Shown: positions 1-11,362 of the stretch, one piece after another | Position numbering within the stretch: the first letter of the stretch is position 1 | Layout: every line of letters begins with the position of its first letter | NCBI RefSeq assembly: GCF_040958095.1 | Contig: NC_091195.1 | Coordinates: 24,053,123 to 24,117,122 of the forward strand | Direction: 5' to 3' | Length of the DNA: 64,000 nucleotides | DNA from: Procambarus clarkii | Taxonomy: Eukaryota; Arthropoda; Malacostraca; Decapoda; Cambaridae | The notes under the pieces: generated by a model | Seen by the model: the letters and a program-made list of their open reading frames with translations, nothing else | The model's database searches: none | Told to the model about the DNA's origin: nothing | Program-made: the position numbers and the translations under genes

Positions 1-402
1 ACTTAGTTTTCATCTTAAACTGGTTGAGGTACAATCTTTGACATAATTGGGAAGGTCATTCCACATTCTGGGTCCCTTGATTTGTAGAGCATTCTTAGTT
101 TGATTAAGTCTAACTCTTGGAATATCAAATAGATATTTAAATAAATAAATAAATGTTTATTTAGGTAAGGTACATACATACAAGAGATTTTACAAAGAAT
201 GATGGATTTATAGATAGAGCTAATACATACAATGCCTAAAGCCACTATTACGCAAAGCGTTTCGGGCATTTGTTTCTGGTGTGGTGCACATGAGTTCTGT
301 TACAACCTTCTAGGAAGCGTTGAAGGTCAGGATTGACATTACAATTCAGAGTTTTAAATATATAGAGTACACAAGAGAGGATGTGCAGTGACTTAATATC
401 TA
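1..402 (-). mobile_element. LINE 3' fragment with a nested LINE tail
   Basis: Read on the minus strand, 1-127 and about 268-402 match the last ~90 codons of the LINE reverse transcriptase ORF seen complete at 5106-5627. Between them (about 128-267) sits the 3' untranslated tail of another copy of the same family, recognisable by its ATTTATTT-rich end and the CGAAACGC hairpin near 245-268. So one 5'-truncated LINE landed inside another. No ORF survives. The fragment runs off the left edge of the window. Confidence 0.75.
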
Positions 403-549
403 ACACATAACAATTACCAATGAAGGACATCCAACTGACATGGTGATAGCACAATACTGTATTTTCATTAATCTCAATTTCCAAACTTTATATCAGATTA
501 ATGGTAAATTACTTTACTAATGTGTGCCTCATTATACCTCAACATTCTC

Positions 550-2172
550 TCAATTGACTTCTGTACTCGAAGACTTTAGCCTATTGCCTAAATGAACTAT
601 CTTGTGCTTCTTCACATCTGTAAGACGCTTGAATCTCTTCCCACACTCTGGACACTCATGAGGTCGATCATGTGAGTGCACAAACATGTGTGCTATTATA
701 TATTTACGTCTTTTAAAAATTTTTCCACATTCGGCACATTCAAAAGATCTCTCAGCCTCATGCACCATCCTGTGAGTCTTCATATTTCCCAGACGACTGA
801 ATCTCTTCCCGCACTCTGGACACACATGAGGTTTGTCACGTGAATGCAGCAGCATGTGAGTCTTAATACTTCCAAGCTGACTGAATCTCTTTCCACACAC
901 TGGACACTCATGAGACTTATCACATGCATACACTAACATGTGAACCTTCATACTTCCAAGGCGACTGAATTTCTTCCCACACTTTGGACATTCATGAGGT
1001 TTGTCACCTGAATGCACTAACATGTGAGTCTTCATATTTCCAAGCTGACTGAATCTCTTCCCACACTCTGGACATTCATGAGGTTTGTCACCTGAATGCA
1101 CTAAAATGTGAGTCTTCATATTTCCAGGCAGACTGAATCTCTTCCCACACTCTGGACATTCATGAGGTTTGTCACCTGAATGCACTAACATGTGCCTAAT
1201 TATTTCTCCACGAACTCTAAATTTTTTGCCACACTGAGCACATTCAAAAGGTCTTTCGTCCGCATGCATCATCCTGTGAATCTTCATATTTCTAGGCATT
1301 CTGAATTTCTTCCCACACTCTGGACATTCATGAGGTTTTTCACCTGAATGCACTAACATGTGAGTCTTCATACTTCCAAGACGACTGAATTTCTTCCCAC
1401 ACTCTGGACATGCATGAGGTTTTTCACCTGAATGCAATAACATGTGAATCTTCATACTTCGATACTGACTGAATCTCTTCTCACACTCTGGACACTCATG
1501 ACGTTTGTCACCTGAATGCACTAGCATGTGAGACTTCATATCTCCAAGACGACTGAATCTCTTCCCACACACTAGACACTGATGAAGTTTATCTGAATGC
1601 ACTAGCATGTGAGATTTCATATCTCCAGGACGACAAAATCTCTTCCCACATACTGGACACTGATGAGGTCCGTCACCTGAATGCACTAGCATGTGAGACT
1701 TCATATATCCCAGACGACTGAATCTCTTGCCACACTCTGAACACTGATGAGGTTTGTCACCTGAATGCACTAGCATGTGAGACTTCATATCTCCAAGACG
1801 ACTACATCTCTTCCCACACACTGGACACTGATGAGGTTTGTCATCTGAATGCACTAGCATGTGAGATTTCATATCTCCAAGACGACAAAATCTCTTCCCA
1901 CACACTGGACACTGATGAGGTTCGTCACCTGAATGCACTAGCATGTGAGACTTCATATTTCCCAGACGACTGAATCTCTTCCCACACTCTCGACACTCAT
2001 GAGATTTGTCACCTGAATGCACTAGCATGTGAGACTTCATATCTCCAAGACGACTACATCTCTTCCCGCACACTGGACACTGATGAGGTTTGTCATCTGA
2101 ATGCACTAGCATGTGAGATTTCATATCTCCAAGACGACAAAATCTCTTCCCACACACTGGACACTGATGAGG
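550..2172 (-). pseudogene. C2H2 zinc-finger protein, 19 fingers, 5' end broken
   Basis: An open frame of about 540 codons encodes 19 tandem C2H2 fingers with the 28-residue spacing C-x2-C-x12-H-x3-H and linkers of the HSGDKPHE type, ending in a short tail. Such proteins bind DNA in the nucleus. No effector domain (KRAB, BTB, ZAD) is visible. There is no in-frame ATG before the first finger: two adjacent stop codons at 2173-2178 lie in the linker upstream, and a further finger lies beyond them. Finger 15 has Tyr in place of the second zinc His, and finger 7 has a linker one residue short. Fingers 1-8 are nearly identical and form a three-finger repeating block, which suggests recent internal duplication. 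It could be the last exon of a spliced gene, but the stops inside the finger array favour a pseudogene or a start at an internal Met. Confidence 0.8.
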
Positions 2173-2178
2173 TTATCA

Positions 2179-2270
2179 ACCTAAATGCACTAACATGTGA
2201 CACTTCATACTTCCAAGATAAGTGAATACCTTTCCACACCTTGGACACTGGCGCGTCTTCAATTTCTTAA
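2179..2270 (-). pseudogene. Detached upstream C2H2 finger
   Basis: Immediately 5' of the two stops at 2173-2178, and in the same frame as the finger array, one more finger can be read (C-P-R-C-G-K-V-F, then M-K-C-H-M-L-V-H). It is preceded by a basic stretch reading A-P-I-I-K-K-L-K. This shows the array once extended further 5' and that the stops are secondary. Confidence 0.7.
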
Positions 2271-2542
2271 TGATAGGTGCAGTTTGTGTGATGGTGTTCT
2301 CCGGGTGACTGCATGAGTGGTTATGGCGGGAGACGCGTCTCGGTTCAAGTCAATGTTGACGGTTCGGCAAGACTTGAGTGTTGTTTCTTAAGTTAGACTT
2401 GATATGAGCACTTGGCGGACAATGGTAGTGCTTCTTCTTTATAATAGGTGCAGTTTGTGCCAAGGTTTTATGCTCTGGACACTCCCTAGCAGCTGTTGAC
2501 AAAATGGCGCTCGATGGGATACAAGACACACTATACATTGAC
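2271..2542 (-). other. Upstream flank of the zinc-finger gene with a diverged internal repeat
   Basis: A minus-strand reading around 2440-2460 gives Q-T-A-P-I-I-K-K, the same words that precede the detached finger at about 2255-2275. So about 20 codons of the gene's 5' part are present twice. No start codon, promoter or splice signal can be assigned with confidence. Confidence 0.4.
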
Positions 2543-3330
2543 AACATCGCACACTAATATTTTTACCACTTCGGACACCAGCTTTGGACGTTTCGCATAT
2601 GTGTACGTGTTCCATATTAAAACGACAATATAATGCTATTAACAATTAAAATCTTTTATTTAACAGGCATATAGTTATTAAATGAAGTTTAGTGATGTAA
2701 TAGACATAATCCGGAGTTGGTAAGGACGCCGCCCGCCAGCGTAAACACAACACACCCGAATGACCACAAACACGATACAACGCACAAAACACAACACTTC
2801 TGTCAATTTTTGGATAAACTCCTTTTATATTTATTATGTGAGAGTTATACTTGTAAAAAGTGATAACTATTATAGGTAAGCGCCTAATATTTAATATTAA
2901 TCAATAAAAAAGAAGTCAGAAGCCACACGCCTGTCTCTACATGTCTTTTGTGTAAAAGTATTTTGGGCGCTCATGTACTTGTGCGCTAGCTGGCGTTCAC
3001 AACTGTTCTCGCCTACAAGCATTAGAATTAAACAAACGAATTCATTTTTTCATTTATATACAAGAAGAGAAGGCTACCCTTGAGTCTGTAATATTCATCT
3101 GATCACTGGTCTCCCATTTGGTCCTCATTGCTTTATCTTACTATTATTGAATGTCAATAACCGTATTATGCAATTTCAATTTCTTCTATTTTTTTCTTTA
3201 TTATGCACCCCATACCCATCCCGTGGGCGGTGGTGTAAAGGATTACAGAGGCACATAATCGGTTCAGGAACTAAACCCTCTAGTTCGTTTAGCTAAGCAA
3301 ATAACAATGTTTGACGCTAGTTACAAAATT
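2543..3330. repeat. Segmental duplication, copy A
   Basis: This block matches 15618-17034 in direct orientation with few differences, apart from a 0.6-kb LINE insertion in the other copy. Its last part (about 3195-3330) is a dispersed repeat also present inverted at 14990-15145. There is no convincing coding content. Confidence 0.85.
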
Positions 3331-3334
3331 ATTT

Positions 3335-3337
<3 letters not shown>

Positions 3338-3425
<88 letters not shown>
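3338..3425. repeat. (TA)n microsatellite
   Basis: About 44 uninterrupted TA units directly abut the left terminal inverted repeat of the MITE. Confidence 0.97.
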
Positions 3426-4062
<637 letters not shown>

Positions 4063-4072
4063 TTTTATTTCT

Positions 4073-4125
4073 AGTCTGACGCGACACGGGCGCGTTTCGT
4101 AAAACTTATTACATTTTCAAAGACT
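4073..4125 (-). ncRNA. Hammerhead-like self-cleaving RNA candidate (PLE copy 1)
   Basis: Sense strand order: AGUCU, core UUGAAAAU, hairpin GUAA/UUAC, GAA, hairpin ACGCG/CGCGU with a 7-nt loop, C, then AGACU pairing back to the first strand. This is the hammerhead topology with a GUC cleavage triplet, but the core differs from CUGANGA. PLEs are known to carry hammerhead variants. Confidence 0.45.
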
Positions 4126-4169
4126 TTAGTTCACAAATACACAACTGAATAGAACTTACGTATCTCCGA

Positions 4170-4176
4170 TTTTATA
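4170..4176 (-). promoter_or_regulatory. TATA-box candidate of the PLE pseudo-LTR
   Basis: TATAAAA on the minus strand lies about 110 bases upstream of the M-N-F-G-E-L start. The same spacing is seen at 9284-9290 in the plus-strand copy. Confidence 0.4.
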
Positions 4177-4361
4177 TCTACATTTGAGTGAGGTGGAAGG
4201 GGTGATGTGGCATTAACACAAGACAGAACAAAATGTGGTATTAATAGGGTATTAATTTCATCAACACAAGACAGAACAAGAGTATTAATAGGGTATTAAT
4301 TTCATTAACACAAGACAGAACACGAAACAATGGATATTGAATAGAAGTGTTTGTAGAAAGC

Positions 4362-4785
4362 CTATTGGTCCATATTTCTTGATGCTTCTATATTGGAGCG
4401 GAGTCTTGAGGTGGGTAGAATATAGTTGTGCAATAATTGGCTGTTAATTGCTGGTGTTGACTTTTTGATGTGTAGTGCCTCGCAAACGTCAAGCCGCCTG
4501 CTATCGCTGTATCTATCGATGATTTCTGTGTTGTTTACTAGGATTTCTCTGGCGATGGTTTGGTTGTGGGAAGAGATTATATGTTCCTTAATGGAGCCCT
4601 GTTGCTTATGCATCGTTAAACGCCTAGAAAGAGATGTTGTTGTCTTGCCTATATACTGGGTTTTTTGGAGCTTACAGTCCCCAAGTGGGCATTTGAAGGC
4701 ATAGACGACGTTAGTCTCTTTTAAAGCGTTCTGTTTTGTGTCTGGAGAGTTTCTCATGAGTAGGCTGGCCGTTTTTCTGGTTTTA
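4362..4785 (-). pseudogene. PLE GIY-YIG endonuclease domain (copy 1)
   Basis: The minus-strand frame encodes the C-terminal nuclease of a Penelope-like element: V-V-Y-A-F-K-C-P-L-G-D-C, then T-Q-Y-I-G-K-T, an R-L-x-x-H segment and a terminal N-M-D-Q. This is the GIY-YIG nuclease that nicks target DNA for reverse transcription. The upstream RT part is at 6735-7390; the two are separated by a LINE inserted at about 4786-6734. Unlike the plus-strand copy at 8812, the A6 run before T-Q-Y-I-G-K is intact here, so the nuclease frame is unbroken. With the insertion and the missing RT 5' half the element cannot be functional. Confidence 0.85.
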
Positions 4786-6734
4786 CAATACAATACAATA
4801 CAATACAATTTTATACAATACAATTTTATTTAGTTAAGGTACATACATACAATAAATATTTACAAGGATTGTTTGACTTATAGGTATAGCTAGTACATAC
4901 AATGCCTAAAGCCACTATTACGCAAAGCGTTTCGGGCATGATAAACTTAAATGACAAGCTTAATACTAATTGAGCATAATGAGTAGAATGAAAACAAGAA
5001 ATGAAAACATAGATGAAAAAGCAGCACAAATACAATTATGTCGACAAACAGCGCTCTTTAAAGAAAAAAAACAGACATTGGTTGACAATAGAAGGGTAAG
5101 GTAGGTTACAGGGAATTTATTAGGTATAGCTTCGCTTTTAACTTAAACTGGTTGAGAGAGGTACAGTCTTTAACATGGTTGGGAAGGTCATTCCACATTC
5201 TGGGCCCCTTGATTTGTAGAGCATTTCTAGTTTGATTAAGTCGTACTCTAGGAATATCAAAACTGTATATATTTCTGGTGTGATGCTCATGGGTTCTGAT
5301 ACAACCTTCTATGAAGCTTTTGAGATCAGGATTGGCATTATAGTTTAGCGTTTTATATATGTATAATACACATGAGAGAATGTGCAGTGACTTAATGTCT
5401 AACATATTCAGAGATTTAAGTAGGGGTACCGAGTGATGTCTGGGGCCAGAATTGGATATTGTCCTAATAACAGCTTTGTGTTGAGTAATTAGAGGACGTA
5501 AGTGATTTTGGGTAGTAGAGCCCCAAGCACAAATACCATAGTTGAGATATGGATAGATAAGGGAGTAATAGAGAGTCACCAGGGCAGGGCGTGGTACATA
5601 ATATCTGATCTTAGAAAGAATGCCCACAGTTTTTGAAACTTTTTTTGATATGTTTAGAATGTGTCCCTGGAAATTAAGCTTGTGGTCAATGAGAATGCCA
5701 AGGAATTTGCCATCTAATTTGTTACAAATTTGGGTATTATTTATTTTGAGATTTATTTGATTAGAGGATTTATTGCCAAACAGAATATAAAAGGTTTTGT
5801 CAATGTTAAGGGTGAGTTTGTTGGCAGTTAGCCACAGATGGACTTTATTTAGCCTCAGTATTTACTGTGGCATTTAGAGCAAGGGGATCAGGACTGGAGT
5901 AAATGAAGGTTGTGTCGTCAGCAAATAGAATTGGTTTGAGGTGTTGGGAGGCATTTGGAAGGTCATTAATGTAGATGAGAAAGAGGAGAGGGCCAAGTAT
6001 GCTGCCCTGGGGAACACCAATGTTGATGGGTAGGGTGGGAGAAATTGTATTATTCACAGAAACATATTGGAGCCTGTCAGTAAGGTAGGATTTGAGGTAT
6101 TGTAGGGAGTGTCCTCTGACTCCATAATGATGTAATTTAAGAAGAAGGTTTTGGTGGTTGACAGTGTCAAAAGCTTTACGCAGGTCCACAAACAACCCAA
6201 CAGAGAACTCATTTTTATCAAGAGCTGTATGAATCGAGTTAAGCATACTAATAAGTGCATCGTTAGTGCTTTTTTTGGGTCTGAAGCCATATTGGCAAGG
6301 GCTAAGTATATTGAGTTTGGCTAGATATGAGTAAAGCTGCTTATAGATTAGTTTTTCAAAAATTTTTGACAAGTTTGGCAGGATAGATATAGGTCTGTAG
6401 TTGTTAACATCTGTGAGATTACCACATTTGTGGACAGGCGTTACTCTCGCTTTTTTTAGAATATCTGGGAAGGTTTGGAGTTCAAGAGACTTGTTGAAGA
6501 GCAAAGCAATAGCAGGGGCTAAAGATCTGGAGGCTTTTTTGTAAATTAAAGTAGGTATCTCCTCAAGAGCACCAGACTTGGTTTTAAGGGAAAGGATTAT
6601 CTCATTGACGTCAGTGGAATTAATAGGCTTTAGGTACAGAGACTGTGGATAGTTACCTGAAAGATAGTCATTAATGTCATTAGTCATTAATGACTAATGA
6701 TAGTCATAATGACTAATGATAGTCATTAATGACT
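4786..6734 (-). mobile_element. CR1/Jockey-like LINE inserted in the PLE
   Basis: A minus-strand non-LTR retrotransposon of about 1.95 kb: 3' tail of (TTGTA)n-type repeats (4786-4825), 3' UTR (about 4826-5105), RT ORF (5106-6687) and a short 5' junction with repeated GACTAATGATAG-like filler (6690-6734). The host PLE reads TTTTA on the left and TTTATAG on the right, so a short TTTA-type target duplication is likely. The element lacks ORF1 and the endonuclease domain, so it is 5'-truncated. Confidence 0.85.
5106..6687 (-). pseudogene. LINE reverse transcriptase, one frameshift
   Basis: This encodes the RT and C-terminal region of a non-LTR retrotransposon that reverse-transcribes its RNA at a nicked target. 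From the N-terminal side: N-N-Y-R-P-I-S palm entry, motif [14 protein letters not shown], motif [11 protein letters not shown], motif C L-F-A-D-D-T, then W-L-T-A-N-K-L-T-L-N and the thumb. The catalytic Asp residues of A and C are present. At about 5845 the frame shifts by one base; the downstream frame is open to the natural stop at 5106 and ends with the conserved G-P-R-M-W-N-D-L-P region. The catalytic core is therefore intact but the protein is split. Motifs fit the CR1/L2/Jockey group; exact clade not resolved. Confidence 0.9.
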
Positions 6735-7390
6735 TTATAGTAAATCGTCAGTTGTATCCTCTGATTTTTGTCTGTAGGGATAACGTTTCTATTAACAATA
6801 TCTTTCAGGACCCTTTCCTCCGTTTTATGAGCTGTGGAAAAGAAGTTCCTGTAAAATAGTCTAATAGGGGTATAGGTGTTGTGTTAGTTGTCTCTTCAGA
6901 GGTTGCATGGCTTTTCACTTTCCTTCTTATGATGTCTTCGACGAAACCATTGGAGAAGCCGTTATTGACTAGGACCTGCCTTACCCTACAGAGTTCTTCG
7001 TCGACTTGCTTCCATTCTGAGCTGTGGCTGAGAGCACGGTCGACATATGCGTTAACAACACTCCTCTTGTACCTGTCTGGGCAGTCGCTGTTGGCATTTA
7101 GGCACATTCCTATGTTTGTTTCCTTAGTGTAGACTGCAGTGTGGAAACCTCCGCCCTTTTCCATGACTGTTACATCTAGAAAGGGCAGCTTCCCATCCTT
7201 TTCCATCTCATAAGTGAAACGCAGCACGGAACTCTGCTCAAATGCCTCCTTCAGCTCCTGCAGATGTCTGACGTCAGGTACCTGTGTAAAAATGTCGTCA
7301 ACATACCTGCAGTATATGGCCGATTTCAAGTTCATGTCGACTAAGACTTTTTGCTCGATGGTACCCATGTAGAAGTTTGCAAACAGGACA
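6735..7390 (-). pseudogene. PLE reverse transcriptase C-terminal part (copy 1)
   Basis: The minus-strand frame starts abruptly at G-V-L-F-A-N-F-Y-M-G (motif B region) and includes Y-V-D-D-I-F (motif C), G-K-L-P-F-L-D-V-T-V and the linker to the nuclease. Everything upstream is absent: at about 7390 the sequence flips into a second PLE copy on the plus strand, so the two elements are head to head. A frame change near 6868 relative to the other copies alters the P-P-I-R-L-F segment. Joined conceptually to 4362-4785 it is the remainder of one element split by the LINE. Confidence 0.85.
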
Positions 7391-8811
7391 CCTATAAGTC
7401 GCCAATATATGTCATTCTTAAAAAAGACGAATATCTGGCGAAAATGAACATCATACACTCTGACCAAACTAAGTTCCAAAGGGTAACGAAGGACACTACA
7501 GCCGAATTAAAAGCAAAGGTCAACAAACTGATCGAAACTGTGAACGCCAAGAAATCCGGACTCCACCTGCCAAAGATCATTGGGGAATATAAACCTGGAT
7601 ATGCGTATGGAAATGTCAAGACGCACAAGCCTGGAAACCCACTTCGGCCAATCATTAGCCAGATACCCACACCCACGTACAGACTGGCGAAGCTACTCAA
7701 CGGCCTGCTGACTCCTTATGTTCCTTGCGCCTTCAGCCTGAAGCCTCCAAAGGAATTTGTTGACTTACTGCGGGGCACACGAGCCACAGGGATAAGAGCC
7801 TCGTTGGACGTAGAATCGCTGTTTACCAACGTACCTGTGGACGAGACAATCGGAATGATAGCCGACAGAGTGTATCGTGATCCAGCCTGTACTCCTCTTG
7901 ACATACCAGAAAATATTCTGAGGAAACTACTCCAAGCTTGTACTAAAGAGGCACCCTTCTTGAGCCCGGATGGGCACATGTATAAGCAAGTAGATGGGGT
8001 CGCCATGGGTTCTCCCCTAGGTGTCCTGTTTGCAAACTTCTACATGGGTACCATCGAGCAAAAAGTCTTAGTCGACATGAACTTGAAACCGGCCATATAC
8101 TGCAGGTATGTTGACGACATTTTTACACAGGTACCTGATGTCAGACATCTGCAGGAGCTGAAGGAGGCATTTGAGCAGAGTTCCGTGCTGTGTTTCACTT
8201 ACGAGATGGAAAAGGATGGGAAGCTGCCCTTTCTAGATGTAACAGTCATGGAAAAGGGCGGAGGTTTCCACACTGCAGTCTACACTAAGGAAACAAACAT
8301 AGGAATGTGCCTAAATGCCAACAGCGACTGCCCAGACAGGTACGAGAGGAGTGTTGTTAACGCATATGTCGACCGTGCTCTCAGCCACAGCTCAGAAAGG
8401 AAGCAAGTCGACGAAGAACTCTGTAGGGTAAGGCAGGTCCTAGTCAATAACGGCTTCTCCAATGGTTTCGTCGAAGACATCATAAGAAGGAAAGTGAAAA
8501 GCCATGCAACCTCTGAAGAGACAACTAACACAACACCTATACCCCCTATTAGACTATTTTACAGGAACTTCTTTTCCACAGCTCATAAAACGGAGGAAAG
8601 GGTCCTGAAAGATATTGTTAATAGAAACGTTATCCCTACAGACAAAAATCAGAGGATACAACTGACGATTTACTATAAAACCAGAAAAACGGCCAGCATA
8701 CTCATGAGAAACTCTCCAGACACAAAACAGAACGCTTTAAAAGAGACTAACGTCGTCTATGCCTTCAAATGCCCACTTGGGGACTGTAAGCTCCAAAAAC
8801 CCAGTATATAG
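7391..8811 (+). pseudogene. PLE reverse transcriptase (copy 2)
   Basis: About 470 codons of a Penelope-like RT. No native start is present: the frame begins at S-P-I-Y-V-I-L-K-K right at the head-to-head junction, and its first ATG (7351) lies in sequence of the opposing copy. RT motifs are clear: S-L-D-V-E-S-L-F-T-N-V-P (motif A, about 7801), G-V-A-M-G-S-P-L-G-V (B, about 7996) and Y-V-D-D-I-F (C, about 8107). The frame ends at 8811 because one A is missing from the A6 run found in the other two copies, a -1 frameshift exactly at the start of the GIY-YIG motif. PLE RTs are related to telomerase RT and prime at a nick. Confidence 0.92.
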
Positions 8812-9098
8812 GCAAGACAACAACATCTCTTTCTAGGCGTTTAACGATGCATAAGCAACAGGGCTCCATTAAGGAACCTATAATCTCTTCCCACAACCAA
8901 ACCATCGCCAGAGAAATCCTAGTAAACAACACAGAAATCATCGATAGATACAGCGATAGCAGGCGGCTTGACGTTTGCGAGGCACTACACATCAAAAAGT
9001 CAACACCAGCAATCAACAGCCAATTATTGCACAACTATATTCTACCCACCTCAAGACTCCGCTCCAATATAGAAGCATCAAGAAATATGGACCAATAG
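8812..9098 (+). pseudogene. PLE GIY-YIG endonuclease (copy 2), out of frame with the RT
   Basis: Continues the PLE protein after the one-base deletion near 8797: Y-I-G-K-T, the R-R-L-T-M-H helix, conserved E-I-I-D-R-Y and the terminal N-M-D-Q followed by TAG. The nuclease would be silent unless the frame were restored at the RNA level. Confidence 0.85.
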
Positions 9099-9283
9099 GC
9101 TTTCTACAAACACTTCTATTCAATATCCATTGTTTCGTGTTCTGTCTTGTGTTGATGAAATTAATACCCTATTAATACTCTTGTTCTGTCTTGTATTGAT
9201 GAAATTAATACCCTATTAATACCACATTTTGTTCTGTCTTGTGTTAATGCCACATCACTCCTTCCACCTCACTCAAATGTAGA

Positions 9284-9290
9284 TATAAAA
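9284..9290 (+). promoter_or_regulatory. TATA-box candidate of the PLE pseudo-LTR
   Basis: TATAAAA lies 108 bases upstream of the M-N-F-G-E-L ATG at 9398, within the 3' repeat of PLE copy 2. It is shared with the minus-strand copy at 4170-4176. Confidence 0.4.
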
Positions 9291-9334
9291 TCGGAGATAC
9301 GTAAGTTCTATTCAGTTGTGTATTTGTGAACTAA

Positions 9335-9387
9335 AGTCTTTGAAAATGTAATAAGTTTTACGAAACGCGCCCGTGTCGCGTCAGACT
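9335..9387 (+). ncRNA. Hammerhead-like self-cleaving RNA candidate (PLE copy 2)
   Basis: Stem I AGUCU (9335-9339)/AGACU (9383-9387); core UUGAAAAU; stem II GUAA (9348-9351)/UUAC (9358-9361); GAA (9362-9364); stem III ACGCG/CGCGU; predicted cleavage after C9382. The core deviates from canonical CUGANGA, so activity is uncertain. Confidence 0.45.
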
Positions 9388-9397
9388 AGAAATAAAA

Positions 9398-9511
9398 ATG
9401 AATTTTGGAGAATTGATTTTTGATTTACCTCCAACAGTGAAGCGTAATGTACGAAAGATTGAGAAAATTCGTGTTAGAATTATTAATCTTACTTTTTCGG
9501 TCATATTTAAT

Positions 9512-9517
<6 letters not shown>
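9398..9517 (+). CDS. PLE ORF start in the 3' pseudo-LTR (copy 2)
   Basis: The ATG at 9398 opens the peptide [12 protein letters not shown]..., ending ...V-I-F-N-N before the TA tract; the C-L-Q-E-R-L-L-P-K-Y-T part found in copies 1 and 3 is missing, so this copy stops slightly earlier. Its own continuation is not present downstream. Confidence 0.55.
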
Positions 9518-9625
<108 letters not shown>

Positions 9626-9639
9626 ATGTATACATATAT

Positions 9640-10462
<823 letters not shown>

Positions 10463-10984
10463 TAATTATACCAGTATAATCTAATAATATATACTGGTCT
10501 AATAAAATAATTAGACCAGTTAATACTCTCACTCGTTGTGTTAGGATATGTTAGCTTGATAAAACTGACTGTTCATTGTAGAGAAATGTGTTAACAAACA
10601 ATATATCTGACTTTATCAAGACTGTAGCTTGCTTAGCAAAAGGAACTTTATTAAATTTGGGTTCAGTTTAACTACCTCTCAATGGATGAGTAATTGGGGC
10701 ATAATAAAGGCACTAAGCTGATAAAATGAAAGATGGGAAAACAACATTAGAGAGATAAACTCGAGAGACGTTTTCATGTTAACCCGAAAATTATTTGAGG
10801 AGCAAGACGGACTGCGGGTCAGGCAATTGGTCTTCATGCTATCGTTATGGGGGATCAGCCATTACACGTGTTAATGACTCTTGTATAGTTGTGTAGTTAA
10901 GGACAACAGGGTAAAGGGGTAATGGGCATTGTGGTTAATTGTTCTACCTGGGAATCCTCCACTGTTTTATATCTTATGTATGTA
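10463..10984. other. Unassigned DNA
   Basis: About 520 bp without a recognisable ORF, repeat or RNA gene. A small inverted pair, AATTATACCAGTATAAT-like, lies at its left edge. Confidence 0.5.
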
Positions 10985-11262
10985 TGTATGTACTCACCTA
11001 GTTGTGTTTGCAGGGGTTGAGCTCTGGCTCTTTGGTCCCGCCTCTCAACCGTCAATCAACTGATGTACAGATTCCTGAGCCTACTGGGCTCTGTCATATC
11101 TACATTTGAAACTGTGTATGGAGTCAGCCTCCACCACATTACTGCCTAATGCATTCCATTTATTAACTACTCTGACACTGAAAAGTTCTTTCTATAATCT
11201 CTGTGGCTCATTTGGGTACTCAGCTTCCACCTGTGTCCCCTTGTGCGTGTACCACATGTGTT
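10985..11262 (-). mobile_element. LINE RT C-terminal fragment, degraded
   Basis: Near-copy of 13205-13480. The minus strand carries remnants of the same thumb-domain reading (R-G-H-R-W-K-L-S-T-Q-M-S-H, and the V-V-E-A-D-S-I-H-S-F-K-type region) with frame breaks. Confidence 0.7.
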
Positions 11263-11265
11263 AAA

Positions 11266-11331
11266 TAAATGTATGTATGTATGTATGTATGTATGTATGT
11301 ATGTATGTATGTATGTATGTATGTATGTATG

Positions 11332-11362
<31 letters not shown>
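11266..11362. repeat. (ATGT)n tetranucleotide microsatellite
   Basis: About 24 perfect ATGT units. Confidence 0.97.
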
